The notes: generated from the letters alone by a model not told the origin. A stretch of DNA of 64,000 bases from Thermohalobaculum sp039815685 (GCA_039815685.1 JBCBYV010000003.1:1-64000), one strand, 5' to 3'. Positions 7,995 through 16,435 are shown, counted from the stretch's first letter. Numbers and translations: made by a program.

Positions 7995-9359
7995 ACCAAA
8001 GACGCGACGGCGCGCGCGGCGCGGCTCGCGCGGCTGCCGTTGGTCGAGCGCTTCGCCTTCCTGCGGGGGCTGAGCGACAATGCGCTGGCGGCGATGCCGT
8101 ATCTCTGGGCGCTCTGGGGCCATCCGGGCCACCAGCTGCCGCCCGAGGGAGACTGGTCGACCTGGGTCATCATGGGCGGGCGCGGCGCCGGCAAGACGCG
8201 TGCGGGTGCAGAATGGGTGCGCGGCATGGTCGAGGGCGGCACACCCCTCGGGCCCGGCCGGGCGCGGCGGTTCTGCCTGCTTGCCGAGACGGGGGACGAG
8301 GCGCGGGCTGTGATGGTGGAGGGTGAGAGCGGGATACTTGCCTGCTCCCCGCCGGACCGTCGCCCGGTCTTCAAGGCGGAGCGCGGGCTTCTGATCTGGC
8401 CAAACGGGGCTGAGGCCCGGATCGCGTCGGCGGCCAACCCCGAAGCGCTCAGGGGGCCGCAATTCGATGCGGCCTGGTCGGATGAGCTGGCCAAGTGGCG
8501 GCGGTGCCGGGAGGCCTGGGAGATGCTGCAGTTCTGCCTCCGCCTCGGCGACCGGCCGCGACAGCTGGTGACGACAACGCCACGGGACAACCCGGTGCTG
8601 AAGGAGATCCTGGCCGCCCCGGACACCGTGGTGACGCGGGCGGCGACCCGGGCGAATGCGGCGAACCTCGCGCCCGGGTTCATCGAGCGGCTGGAGGCGG
8701 CCCATGGCGGCACGACGCTCGGCCGGCAGGAACTGGAAGGTGAGCTGATCGAAGGGCGCGAAGGCGCGCTCTGGCGGCCCGCGGAGATCGAGGCTGCGCG
8801 GATCGCCGAGGCTCCGCCGCTCGACCGCATCGTGGTGGCGGTGGACCCACCGGCGACGAGCGGTGCAAAGGCCGATGAGTGCGGGATCGTGGTTGCAGGC
8901 GTCGTGACCGCGGGCCGGCCCTCGGACTGGCGGGCCTATGTGCTCGAGGACGCGACGGTCGCGGGGCAGGGGCCGCATGGCTGGGCCCGGGCGGCGGTGG
9001 CAGCACTCGAGCGCTGGGGTGCCGACCGGTTGGTGGCGGAAGTGAACCAGGGCGGCGAGATGGTGCGCGAGGTGCTGGCGCAGGTCGCGCCATCGGTGCC
9101 CGTGCGCGAGGTGCGGGCGACGCGCGGCAAGCGGCTGCGGGCAGAGCCGGTGGCGGCCCTCTACGAGCAGGGGCGGGTGCACCATCTGGGCGCTTTCCCG
9201 GACCTCGAGCGGCAGATGACCGGCTTCGATGGGACACCCGGCGGATGGGGCACGAAGAGCCCGGACCGGCTCGACGCGCTGGTCTGGGCGCTGACGGAGC
9301 TGATCGTGGCCCCGCCGCCCGAACGGGCAGCGGCCGCGCCGCGGGTCCGGCAGGTCTAG
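7983..9359 (+). CDS. GTA large terminase, DNA-packaging ATPase/nuclease (gp2)
   Basis: TerL pumps DNA into the capsid and cuts it. The N-terminal ATPase domain has Walker A (GGRGAGKTRAG, about residues 64-74), an acidic Walker B-like segment (DAAWSDELAKW) and the coupling motif TTTPRDNP. The C-terminal RNase H-like nuclease domain shows the first acidic strand (VVAVDPPATSG) and later acidic residues (EVNQGGEM, DRLDALVWAL). I favour the GTG at 7983 (458 residues). A TTG at 7950 in the same frame would add 11 residues and overlap gp1, but has no ribosome binding site. GTA terminases package essentially random host DNA near 4 kb. Confidence 0.93.
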   Translation: MPPATKDATARAARLARLPLVERFAFLRGLSDNALAAMPYLWALWGHPGHQLPPEGDWSTWVIMGGRGAGKTRAGAEWVRGMVEGGTPLGPGRARRFCLLAETGDEARAVMVEGESGILACSPPDRRPVFKAERGLLIWPNGAEARIASAANPEALRGPQFDAAWSDELAKWRRCREAWEMLQFCLRLGDRPRQLVTTTPRDNPVLKEILAAPDTVVTRAATRANAANLAPGFIERLEAAHGGTTLGRQELEGELIEGREGALWRPAEIEAARIAEAPPLDRIVVAVDPPATSGAKADECGIVVAGVVTAGRPSDWRAYVLEDATVAGQGPHGWARAAVAALERWGADRLVAEVNQGGEMVREVLAQVAPSVPVREVRATRGKRLRAEPVAALYEQGRVHHLGAFPDLERQMTGFDGTPGGWGTKSPDRLDALVWALTELIVAPPPERAAAAPRVRQV

Positions 9360-9378
9360 GCGGCGGCGCCGAATGCAT

Positions 9379-9430
9379 CGGTAGGGTGGGGTTCGACCCC
9401 ACCGCCAACGGTGGGGTGAGACCCCACCCG
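9379..9430. repeat. Double GGTGGGG/CCCCACC hairpin repeat inside the GTA cluster
   Basis: Two adjacent hairpins share the arms GGTGGGG and CCCCACC with five-base loops TTCGA (9392-9396) and TGAGA (9417-9421), preceded by TCGGTAGG. It fills the gap between terL and the portal gene. A relative of the same element lies at 25884-25994. Confidence 0.75.
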
Positions 9431-9461
9431 ACGGGCCCCACGGCCCATGGGAGACAGCGAC

Positions 9462-10679
9462 ATGGCTTTGGACTGGTTGCGGGCGGGGCGCAGGGCTCCG
9501 GACGAGGTGAAGGCGTCGGCCGTGGGCAAGCTCACGCGGAGCGCCGAGGTCGGCTGGGGCGGCAGCGCGATGGCGTTCCAGGGGCTCGGCCAGGTGGTGT
9601 GGTCCCCGCGGGACGGCCAGTCGCTGGCCGAGAATGCCTATGGCGGCAACGTAATCGCCTTTCGCGCGGTGCGGCTTGTCTCGGAGGCGGCGGGGGCCAT
9701 CCCGCTCCTCTGCTGCGAGGCCGGCGCGCGGCAGGCGAGCCACCCGCTCCTGACGCTGCTGGAGCGGCCCAATCCGGGCCAGGACGGGCGGACGCTGATG
9801 GAGGCGCTGGTCGGGCATCTGCTGATCTCGGGCAACGCCTATCTCGAGGGCGTGCCCTCGGCGCTCGGCGAGTTTCCAGTGGAGCTGCATGTGCTGCGGC
9901 CCGACCGGATGCATGTGGTGCCGGGGCCGGACGGCTGGCCCGCGGGCTACGACTACCGGGTCGGCGACCGGCGCCACCGGTTCGACAATACGGGCGACTG
10001 GCGGCCGGTCTTGCATGTGCGGGGCTTCCACCCGCTCGACGACCATTACGGGATGAGCCCGCTGGCGGCGGCCTCGGCAAGCGTGGATGTGCATAACGCG
10101 GCCTCCCGCTGGGCCAAGGCGCTGCTCGACAATGCGGCGCGGCCCTCTGGCGCCATCGTCTTCGGCGCGAAGGACGGGGCGGCCATGGGTGAGGAGCAGT
10201 TCCGCCGCCTCAAGGAAGAGCTCGACGAGAACCATCAGGGCGCGCGAAACGCCGGGCGGCCGATGCTGCTTGAGGGCGGGCTCGACTGGAAGCCCATGAG
10301 CCACTCCCCGAAGGAGATGGATTTCCTCGAGACCAAGCATGCGGCGGCGCGGGAGATCGCGCTGGCCGTGGGCGTGCCGCCGATGCTGCTGGGTCTGCCC
10401 GGGGACAATACGTATTCGAATTACCAGGAGGCGCATCGCGCCTTCTTCCGGCTCACGGTGCTGCCGGTGCTGCGCAAGATCTCCGCGGCGATGGCCGGGT
10501 GGCTCTCGGTCAATTCCGGGCTGGAGATCTCGCTGGAACCGGATCTCGACCGGGTGCCGGCGCTTGCCGAGGAGCGCGACGCGCTCTGGCAGCGTGTCGG
10601 CGATGCGGATTTCCTGACGGCCGCCGAGAAGCGGGCGCTGCTGGGCCTCGCCCCCGCCGAGGATGGGACCGATGGCTGA
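9462..10679 (+). CDS. GTA portal protein, HK97 family (gp3)
   Basis: The portal is the dodecameric ring at one capsid vertex through which DNA enters and to which the tail joins. The 405-residue product has HK97-portal features: the N-terminal entry (NAYGGNVIAFRAVRLVSEAA), HPLLTLLERPNP, LLISGNAYLEG, the conserved ALAVGVPPMLLGLPGDNTY and the C-terminal clip helix. The ATG at 9462 has GGGAGA 7 bases upstream; an ATG five codons earlier lacks one. It follows the hairpin repeat and overlaps the protease gene by 8 bases. Confidence 0.95.
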   Translation: MALDWLRAGRRAPDEVKASAVGKLTRSAEVGWGGSAMAFQGLGQVVWSPRDGQSLAENAYGGNVIAFRAVRLVSEAAGAIPLLCCEAGARQASHPLLTLLERPNPGQDGRTLMEALVGHLLISGNAYLEGVPSALGEFPVELHVLRPDRMHVVPGPDGWPAGYDYRVGDRRHRFDNTGDWRPVLHVRGFHPLDDHYGMSPLAAASASVDVHNAASRWAKALLDNAARPSGAIVFGAKDGAAMGEEQFRRLKEELDENHQGARNAGRPMLLEGGLDWKPMSHSPKEMDFLETKHAAAREIALAVGVPPMLLGLPGDNTYSNYQEAHRAFFRLTVLPVLRKISAAMAGWLSVNSGLEISLEPDLDRVPALAEERDALWQRVGDADFLTAAEKRALLGLAPAEDGTDG

Positions 10680-11208
10680 GGGTGCACCGATCGCGCTCGG
10701 GCCGATTGCGCTTGGGATGGGCGCGCCCGAGGGGTGCGGGCTCATCCGAGGCTATGCTTCCCGCTTCGGGGAGGCGGACCGCAAGGGCGACATCGTACAG
10801 CGCGGCGCCTTCGCGAAGGGGCTTGCCGAGATGAAGCGCGCGGGCCGGCGGGTTGCCATGCTCTGGCAGCACGACCAGCAGCGGCCCATCGGCGTCTGGG
10901 ACATCGTCGAGGAGGACGCCGTCGGCCTGCGGGTCGACGGGCGGGTCCTGACGGAGCTTGCGCTCGGGCGCGAGGCGCTGGCGCTGATGCGCGCCGGTGC
11001 GCTCGACGGGCTCTCCATCGGCTACCGGGTGCGCCGTGCGGCGCCCGAGCCGCGGACCGGGGGGCGCCGGCTTCTTGAGATTGAATTGTGGGAAGTGTCG
11101 CTGGTGACGTTTCCGATGCTGCCCACGGCCCGGGCGGGCGTCGTTCCCGGGGGCACGGCCCCCAGGGCGACGCTCGCCGGGGCGCTGGCCTCTGCGCTCA
11201 CGCGCTGA
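10672..11208 (+). CDS. GTA prohead protease, HK97 family (gp4)
   Basis: This serine protease trims the scaffold part of the capsid protein during maturation. The 178-residue product contains the HK97 protease core: RGYASRFGEADRKGDIVQRGAF, the catalytic His segment MLWQHDQQRPIGVW and the catalytic Ser segment LDGLSIGYRV. The start at 10672 (GAGG 9 bases upstream, 8-base overlap with the portal) is better than an ATG three codons earlier. The small gene usually called g3.5 between portal and protease is absent here because the two genes overlap. Confidence 0.93.
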   Translation: MAEGAPIALGPIALGMGAPEGCGLIRGYASRFGEADRKGDIVQRGAFAKGLAEMKRAGRRVAMLWQHDQQRPIGVWDIVEEDAVGLRVDGRVLTELALGREALALMRAGALDGLSIGYRVRRAAPEPRTGGRRLLEIELWEVSLVTFPMLPTARAGVVPGGTAPRATLAGALASALTR

Positions 11209-11275
11209 GGCTCTCTGCCGAGCCCCGTCCCGGGGTCTCGATCAACCGCTGAAGACCACAGACATAGGAAGACCG

Positions 11276-12478
11276 ATGACCGATCATCTCGACGGGATGC
11301 CGGAGACCGAGGGCTTTTGCGAGTCCACGATGCCGGTGGAGACCAAGGCCGAAGCGGCCGCGACGGAGTTTCTCTCGAGCTTCGAGAGCTTCAAGGACGA
11401 CGTGTCGGAGCGCCTCGGCGCCCTCGACAGCCGTATCGGCGACCTGCAGACGAAGGCCGCCATGCGCCGCCCGGCGCTGAGCACCGCGGCCGAGCAGGAG
11501 CCGCCGCATCAGAAGGCCTTTGCCGCCTTCCTGCGCCGCGGTGAGGAGGAGGGGCTGCGCGCCCTTGAGCTCTCGACCAAGGGGCTCAACACCCAGGTGA
11601 ACGGGCAGGGCGGGTTCCTGGTCGATCCGCGCACCTCGGAGATGGTGTCGAACGTGCTCCGCGGTGGCGGCTCGCTCCGCTCCATCGCCCGCGTCGTGCA
11701 GGTCGAGGCCACGGCCTATGATGTGCTGATCGACCGCGCGGAGCTCGAGGCCGGCTGGCTCGACGAAGTGACGCCGGCGACCGAGACGACGGGCCCGGCG
11801 ATCGAGCGCATCTCGATCACGCTCCACGAGCTCTCGGCCAATCCGCGGGCGACGCAGCGTATCCTCGAGGACAGCGCCTTCGATCTCGAGGCCTGGCTTG
11901 CCGAGCGCATCGGCGACCGCTTCCGCCGCGCCGAGGCCACGGCCTTCGTGAACGGCGTCGCCTCGAACCAGCCGAGCGGGTTCCTGTCGAAGGACAGCGC
12001 GCCGAACGGCTCGGAGGTCTGGGGTGAGCTCGGCTACGTGACGACGGGCGTCTCCGGCGGTTTCGACCTCAACGATCCGGGCGATGCGATCGTCGACCTC
12101 GTCTATGCGCTGGGCGCTGAGTACCGCGCCAACGGCACCTTCGTGATGAACTCGAAGACCGCCGGCGAAGTGCGCAAGATGAAGGACAACCAGGGCCGCT
12201 TCCTCTGGGTCGAGGGCATCTCCGAGGAGAACCCGGCGCGGCTGCTGGGCTATCCGGTGCTGCTGGCCGAGGACATGCCGGACATCGCGAGCGACAGCCT
12301 CTCGATCGCCTTCGGCGACTTCTCGCGCGGCTACACCATCGCCGAGCGGCCGGAGGTGCGGATCCTGCGCGACCCCTTCTCCGCCAAACCGAACGTCGCC
12401 TTCTTCGCCACCAAGCGCGTGGGCGGCGATGTGACGGACTACTCGGCGATCAAGCTGCTGCGGTTCGGCACGTCCTGA
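11276..12478 (+). CDS. GTA major capsid protein, HK97 family (gp5)
   Basis: This forms the GTA head shell. The 400-residue product has a helical N-terminal scaffold (delta) domain to about residue 110, then the HK97 fold with recognisable segments: NTQVNGQGGFLVDP, RSIARVVQVEATAYDVLI, RFRRAEATAFVNG and FGDFSRGYTIAERPEVRILR. The protease of the previous gene would remove the N-terminal domain. AGGAAGACCG sits just before the ATG. The 67-base gap upstream contains a small hairpin (11220-11239), and a strong terminator-like hairpin follows the gene, which suggests its dosage is set separately from the tail genes. Confidence 0.96.
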   Translation: MTDHLDGMPETEGFCESTMPVETKAEAAATEFLSSFESFKDDVSERLGALDSRIGDLQTKAAMRRPALSTAAEQEPPHQKAFAAFLRRGEEEGLRALELSTKGLNTQVNGQGGFLVDPRTSEMVSNVLRGGGSLRSIARVVQVEATAYDVLIDRAELEAGWLDEVTPATETTGPAIERISITLHELSANPRATQRILEDSAFDLEAWLAERIGDRFRRAEATAFVNGVASNQPSGFLSKDSAPNGSEVWGELGYVTTGVSGGFDLNDPGDAIVDLVYALGAEYRANGTFVMNSKTAGEVRKMKDNQGRFLWVEGISEENPARLLGYPVLLAEDMPDIASDSLSIAFGDFSRGYTIAERPEVRILRDPFSAKPNVAFFATKRVGGDVTDYSAIKLLRFGTS

Positions 12479-12546
12479 GCGGGGGCTGAAACTCTCGCCA
12501 TCGCCGCTTCGCAGGGAAACTGCGTCGCGTCGTTGCGTAGCGTTCT

Positions 12547-12583
12547 GGCCCCGGCGGGTGTTTCGCCGGGGCCGCTTTGTTTG
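12547..12583 (+). terminator. Terminator-like hairpin (attenuator) between capsid and tail genes
   Basis: Arms GGCCCCGGCG (12547-12556) and CGCCGGGGCC (12564-12573) pair perfectly around a 7-base loop, followed by GCTTTGTTTG. It sits between the major capsid gene and the rest of the same-strand cluster, so it probably terminates only part of the transcripts. Confidence 0.65.
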
Positions 12584-12622
12584 CCCTCCCGCGCAGGGGG
12601 GCGTCTGGCGGTGGAGACCGAC

Positions 12623-13201
12623 ATGATCCTGAGTGAGACTGGACCCGGGCCGGTGCCGGTGCCGCCGCTGGCCGAGTTCAAGGAACATCTGCGCCTGGCG
12701 CATGGTTTTGCCGATGACGGTGCCGAGGATGCGGTGCTGACCCGCTATCTCGCCGCCGCCGTTGCGGTGGTCGAGCGTCGGGTCGCGCGGGCGCTGGTGC
12801 GCCGGGGCTTCACGCTCTCGGTCGCACGGCTGGAGCGCGATGGCTGCCTGGTGCTTCCCGTGGGGCCGGTGACGGCGGTGAGCACCGCAGTCCTGTCCGG
12901 GGGTGGCGACCCGGTGACGCTCGATGTGTCCGGCTGGGCGGTCGAGCCTAGCGGGACGCGCCAGCGGGTGACGGCGAGCGGCGGCGCGTTGCCGGCGATC
13001 CCCGCGGGGCGGACGCTGACGCTGAGCTTCGAGGCCGGGCTTGCCGCGGACTGGACGGGCGTGCCGGCGGAGCTTGGCCAAGCGGTCATGATGCTGGCCG
13101 CCGATTTCCACGCCCGGCGCGGCACGGAGCGGGACGGCGATGCCGGCCTGCCCCAGGCGGTGATTGCGCTCACGCAGGCCTGGCGGCCGGGGCGGCTCTG
13201 A
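12623..13201 (+). CDS. GTA head-tail adaptor protein (gp6)
   Basis: The adaptor attaches below the portal and forms the first ring of the neck. The 192-residue product begins MILSETGPGPVPVPPLAEFK and carries the helical segment typical of phiE125 gp8/HK97 gp6-type connectors (FKEHLRLAHGFADDGAEDAV, then RYLAAAVAVVERRVARAL), followed by a beta-rich C-terminal half. I chose the ATG at 12623 with GGAG 7 bases upstream; the frame is open 30 codons earlier but that part covers the terminator hairpin. Its stop overlaps the start of gp7 (TGATG). Confidence 0.88.
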   Translation: MILSETGPGPVPVPPLAEFKEHLRLAHGFADDGAEDAVLTRYLAAAVAVVERRVARALVRRGFTLSVARLERDGCLVLPVGPVTAVSTAVLSGGGDPVTLDVSGWAVEPSGTRQRVTASGGALPAIPAGRTLTLSFEAGLAADWTGVPAELGQAVMMLAADFHARRGTERDGDAGLPQAVIALTQAWRPGRL

Positions 13202-13545
13202 TGCGCGCCGTGACACCGAGGCTGACGCGCCGTCTCACGCTCGAGGCGCGCGTCGCAACACCCGACGGCGGCGGGGGAGAGCGGCATCTCTGGTCGCCCC
13301 TCGGCACGCTCTGGGCCGAGTTGAGGCCAAGTTCGGGGCGCGAGGTCTTGAGCGGGCTCCGGCCCGGCTCTCGCGTGACGCACCGGGTGACGATCCGCTC
13401 GGCGCCGCTCGGCTCGCCCCGGCGACCGAAGGCGGCGCAGCGGTTTCGTCTGGGCTCCCGCGTCTTCGACATTCGTGGGGTGGCCGAGGCGGACCCGGCG
13501 GATGCGTATTTGACCTGCTTCGTCGAGGAAGGGCCCTACACATGA
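13201..13545 (+). CDS. GTA head-closure (stopper) protein (gp7)
   Basis: The 114-residue product matches SPP1-type head-closure proteins: LTRRLTLEARVATPDGGGGE, WSPLGTLWAELRPSSGRE, a THRVTIRSAPLGSP strand and the ending FDIRGVAEADPADAYLTCFV. This ring closes the DNA channel below the adaptor. It starts on the last base of the gp6 stop codon and overlaps the next gene by four bases, so the three neck genes are translationally coupled. Confidence 0.87.
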   Translation: MRAVTPRLTRRLTLEARVATPDGGGGERHLWSPLGTLWAELRPSSGREVLSGLRPGSRVTHRVTIRSAPLGSPRRPKAAQRFRLGSRVFDIRGVAEADPADAYLTCFVEEGPYT

Positions 13546-13967
13546 CGCTCGCACTCGGATGGCCGCTGCAGGAAGCGGTGTTCGCAGCACTGACCGCCGA
13601 CCCGGCGGTGCAGGCCCTCGCGGCCGGTCGGATCTACGACGCGGTGCCGCCGGCCTCGGGCGAGGCGGAGGTCATCTCCGTCTACGCCGTGATCGGGGAC
13701 GACACTGTGCAGGAATGGGGCACGGGTACGGATGCCGGCAGCCAGCACCTCTTCGGCATCTCGATCTTTGCGGCCGAGCGCAGCTTCGCGCAGGCCAAGG
13801 CGCTGGCCGGGGCGATCGGCGACGTCATGGTGACGGCGCCGCTGCCGCTCAGCCGCGGCCGGGTGGTCTGTGTCAGCTTCTTCTCGGCGCGCACGCGGCG
13901 CGAGGAGCGCGATCGTCTGCGCCGCATCGACCTGCGCTTCCGGGTGCTGATCGAGGACACGGCCTGA
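13542..13967 (+). CDS. GTA tail terminator protein, DUF3168 (gp8)
   Basis: The tail terminator caps the tail tube and joins it to the neck. The 141-residue product begins MTLALGWPLQEAVFAALTAD and has DUF3168 hallmarks: LAAGRIYDAVPP, VYAVIGDDTVQEWG and the segment HLFGISIFAAERSFAQAKAL. The start uses an ATGA overlap with gp7; a much longer open frame exists in the same phase but its upstream part overlaps gp7 and is not protein-like. Confidence 0.9.
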   Translation: MTLALGWPLQEAVFAALTADPAVQALAAGRIYDAVPPASGEAEVISVYAVIGDDTVQEWGTGTDAGSQHLFGISIFAAERSFAQAKALAGAIGDVMVTAPLPLSRGRVVCVSFFSARTRREERDRLRRIDLRFRVLIEDTA

Positions 13968-14043
13968 CGGTTTCGCCGACGCGCCGACTTGGCCGGGCCC
14001 GACCTCGGGCATCCGGACTGCCGGGTGTCGGCATGGGCTTTGG

Positions 14044-14066
14044 ATGGCCGGGTCGAGCCCGGCCAT
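14044..14066. repeat. REP-like palindrome before the tail tube gene
   Basis: Arms ATGGCCGGG and CCCGGCCAT flank the loop TCGAG. It lies in the 185-base gap between gp8 and gp9, one of the few non-coding gaps in the cluster. Palindromes with similar five-base loops occur elsewhere in this window (40.7 and 58.9 kb). Confidence 0.7.
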
Positions 14067-14152
14067 GACGGGTGGCGTCCATCGTCACCCGGTTTCACAT
14101 CGCCGGGCAGCATCCCGGCACGAACACACCGCTTCATCGAGGAGTTGCCGCC

Positions 14153-14566
14153 ATGGGTGCGCAGAAAGGCAAGGACCTGCTCATCAAGATCGACGAGCAG
14201 GGGAACGGGACTTTCGTGACCGTCGCGGGGCTGCGGGCCACGCGGCTATCGTTCAACGCCGATCAGGTGGACGTCACAACCGCCGAGAGTGCCGGGCAGT
14301 GGCGCGAGCTGCTGGCGATGGCGTCGCTCAAGCAATGCGCCATCTCGGGCTCGGGCATCTTCAAGGACGAGGCGTCGGACGCTGCGATGCGACAGGTCTT
14401 CTGGGACGGCATGACGCCGATGATCGAGCTTTCGATCCCGGATTTCGGGACGGTGACGGGGCCTTTCCAGGTGACCTCGCTCGAGTATGCGGGGAGCCAT
14501 GACGGGGAGGCGACTTTCGAGATCAGCCTCGCCTCCGCCGGGCAGCTCAGCTTCGCGGCCGTCTGA
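14153..14566 (+). CDS. GTA major tail (tube) protein (gp9)
   Basis: This protein forms the stacked hexamer rings of the GTA tail tube. The 137-residue product starts MGAQKGKDLLIKIDEQGNGT and shows a TP901-1/lambda-type tail tube pattern: FVTVAGLRATRLSFNADQVD, VTTAESAGQWRELL, and the ending GEATFEISLASAGQLSF. GAGGAG lies 8 bases before the ATG. It is the first gene after a 185-base gap, and the gp10 start overlaps its stop codon. Confidence 0.92.
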   Translation: MGAQKGKDLLIKIDEQGNGTFVTVAGLRATRLSFNADQVDVTTAESAGQWRELLAMASLKQCAISGSGIFKDEASDAAMRQVFWDGMTPMIELSIPDFGTVTGPFQVTSLEYAGSHDGEATFEISLASAGQLSFAAV

Positions 14567-14904
14567 TGGCGCCGGTGAACCCGGCGAGGGGCGAGGTCAG
14601 TCTGGTGGTCGACGGGGTCCCCCGGCGGCTGCGGCTGACGCTTGGCGCGCTCGCGGCGCTGGAAGCGCGGCTTAAGGCGGGAAGCCTGCTTGCGCTGGCA
14701 GAACGCTTCGAGACGGGCGCGGTCAGGGCTGAGGATCTGACAGCATTGCTCGCCGCCGGTCTCGCCGGTGCGGGCGATCCGATGGATGAGGGTGCGCTGG
14801 CCGAGGCCGAGATCGAGGGCGGTGCGGCCGCGGCGATCAAGGCGGGGATGGCGCTTCTGGCCCGAAGCTTCGGGGCGTCGCCCGAGACTGGCGCGGCGGC
14901 GTGA
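14566..14904 (+). CDS. GTA gp10 tail assembly chaperone-like protein
   Basis: The 112-residue product belongs to the GTA gp10 family by sequence and position: NPARGEVSLVVDGVPRRLRL, then TLGALAALEARLKAGSLLAL and an Ala-rich C-terminal half. In tailed phages the two small genes between tube and tape measure encode tail assembly chaperones, and this is the likely role here. It starts within the gp9 stop codon and overlaps the next gene by four bases. Confidence 0.85.
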   Translation: MAPVNPARGEVSLVVDGVPRRLRLTLGALAALEARLKAGSLLALAERFETGAVRAEDLTALLAAGLAGAGDPMDEGALAEAEIEGGAAAAIKAGMALLARSFGASPETGAAA

Positions 14905-15140
14905 GCCAGCGGATCGGCTGGGACGATCTCATGCGCCTCGGGCTAGGGGCGCTGAGGCTTTCGCCCGAGGTCTTCTGGGCGATGACGCCGGTGGAGCTAG
15001 AGCGGGCGCTCGAGGGCGCGGGGCTCGGCCGGTTCGGGCGGGGCGCGCCGAGCCGCGCGGGGCTCCTCGCGCTCATGGAACGGTTTCCGGACAGGGAGGG
15101 GCCGCGAGGCTCCGATAGCGATGACGAACAGGCAGGATGA
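14901..15140 (+). CDS. GTA gp10.1 small tail assembly chaperone
   Basis: This 79-residue protein starts with GTG and contains the family core MRLGLGALRLSPEVFWAMTP followed by VELERAL, typical of the small phage tail-assembly chaperone family near the GTA tape measure gene. It overlaps gp10 by 4 bases and gp11 by 20 bases. I saw no slippery heptamer at the gp10/gp10.1 junction, so the lambda G/GT type of frameshift is not supported. Confidence 0.82.
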   Translation: MSQRIGWDDLMRLGLGALRLSPEVFWAMTPVELERALEGAGLGRFGRGAPSRAGLLALMERFPDREGPRGSDSDDEQAG

Positions 15141-15786
15141 CGCGCTGCCGAGCCAGGAGCTCGGCCGGCGGATCGCGGATCTGCGCGTGCAGACCTCGAG
15201 TTTCACGGGCGATATTGCCGGCGCGACCCGGCAGCTCCGGGAGATGGACCGGGAGAGCCGCAGGCTGGCGCGCTCGCTCAGCTCCTCGCTCCGCGGGGCG
15301 TTCGACGATGCGGTCTTCGGAGGTGAGCGGCTGACGGATGTGCTGCGCGACCTCGCCTCGGACGTGGCGGGCCGCGCGCTCGACAGCGCGCTGAGGCCGG
15401 TGACGGGTGCCATCGGCAACGGCATCGCGAGCGGCGTCTCGGGGCTGACTGGTGGGCTGACCTCGCTTCTGGGCTTCAAGGATGGGGGCACGTTCAGCGC
15501 GGGCCGGGTGCGTGGCTTCGCCTCGGGCGGTGTCGTGGAGCGGGCCACGGCCTTCCCGATGCGGGGCGGGCGCACCGGCCTGATGGGCGAGGCGGGGCCG
15601 GAGGCGATCATGCCGCTCTCCCGCGGGCCCGACGGGCGCCTTGGCGTTCGGGCGGAGGGGGGCGGTGTCTCCCCGAGCGTGACCGTCAACATCCAGACCG
15701 CCGATGTCGAGAGCTTCCGCCGCAGCCGCGGCCAGGTCGCGGCCGGGATCGCCCAGGCCGTCGGCCGCGGCGCGCGCCGGCTCTGA
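15121..15786 (+). CDS. GTA tail tape measure protein, very short (gp11)
   Basis: The tape measure fixes tail length and fills the tube lumen. The product is only 221 residues, against 700-1000 or more in siphophages, which fits the short GTA tail. The N-terminal half is helical (IADLRVQTSSFTGDIAGATR, RQLREMDRESRRLARSL); the middle is Gly/Ala/Ser-rich (IGNGIASGVSGLTGGL) and the C-terminal third has the GRTGLMGEAGPEAIMPLSRG motif common at tape measure C-termini. It overlaps gp10.1 by 20 bases. Confidence 0.9.
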   Translation: MTNRQDDALPSQELGRRIADLRVQTSSFTGDIAGATRQLREMDRESRRLARSLSSSLRGAFDDAVFGGERLTDVLRDLASDVAGRALDSALRPVTGAIGNGIASGVSGLTGGLTSLLGFKDGGTFSAGRVRGFASGGVVERATAFPMRGGRTGLMGEAGPEAIMPLSRGPDGRLGVRAEGGGVSPSVTVNIQTADVESFRRSRGQVAAGIAQAVGRGARRL

Positions 15787-15808
15787 GACGCCTCTCAAGG
15801 AGAACACC

Positions 15809-16435
15809 ATGAGCTTTCATTCGGTCAGGTTTTCGGCCGCGATCTCCTTCGGCTCGACCGGAGGCCTCGAGCGGCGGACCGAAGTCGTGACGCTGGCGAA
15901 CGGGCATGAGGAGCGGAACACGCCCTGGTCCGCCGGACGGCGGCGCTACGATGCGGGCCTCGGCGTCCGGACGCTGGACGATCTCGCCGATGTCACCGCG
16001 TTCTTCGAGGCGCGTCGGGGGCGGCTTCATGCCTTTCGCTGGAAGGACTGGCTGGACCACAAGTCCTGCGCGCCGAGCGCCATGCCCGCCGCGACCGATC
16101 AGGCGATCGGGACCGGGGATGGCGCGGCGACGGCGTTTCAGCTCGCCAAGACCTACGAGCCCGGGAGCCATGGCATCGCGCGGCCGATCACCAAGCCGGT
16201 GGCGGGCACGGTGCTGGTGGCGCTCGACGGTGCGGACCAGGTGTCGGGCTGGTCGCTCGATCCCGAGACCGGTGTCGTGACGTTCGATTTGGCCCCGGGC
16301 GTCGGCGTCGCCGTGACCGCCGGGTTCGAATTCGATGTGCCGGTGCGCTTCGACACGGATGCCATCGACATCAACCTCGCGGCCTTCGAAGCCGGCGAGA
16401 TCCCGTCGATCCCCGTGATCGAGGTCCGGGTCTGA
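15809..16435 (+). CDS. GTA distal tail protein, DUF2460 (gp12)
   Basis: Gp12 forms the ring that links the tail tube to the baseplate hub. The 208-residue product starts MSFHSVRFSAAISFGSTGGL and has DUF2460 features: RRTEVVTLANGHEERN, WSAGRRRYDAGLGVRTLDDL, FFEARRGRLHAFRWKDWLDH and the ending FDTDAIDINLAAFEAGEIPS. AAGGAGAACACC precedes the ATG. Its stop overlaps the start of gp13. Confidence 0.92.
   Translation: MSFHSVRFSAAISFGSTGGLERRTEVVTLANGHEERNTPWSAGRRRYDAGLGVRTLDDLADVTAFFEARRGRLHAFRWKDWLDHKSCAPSAMPAATDQAIGTGDGAATAFQLAKTYEPGSHGIARPITKPVAGTVLVALDGADQVSGWSLDPETGVVTFDLAPGVGVAVTAGFEFDVPVRFDTDAIDINLAAFEAGEIPSIPVIEVRV

Noticed and set aside
7566..10745. Open frame of over 1000 codons on the minus strand opposite the GTA terminase and portal genes
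   Set aside because: Same GC-bias effect; composition is Arg/Pro/His-rich without motifs and the plus strand holds clear TerS, TerL and portal genes.
14901..15140. Programmed frameshift joining gp10 and gp10.1
   Set aside because: The genes overlap by ATG-style coupling only (GTGA) and no slippery heptamer was seen in the overlap.
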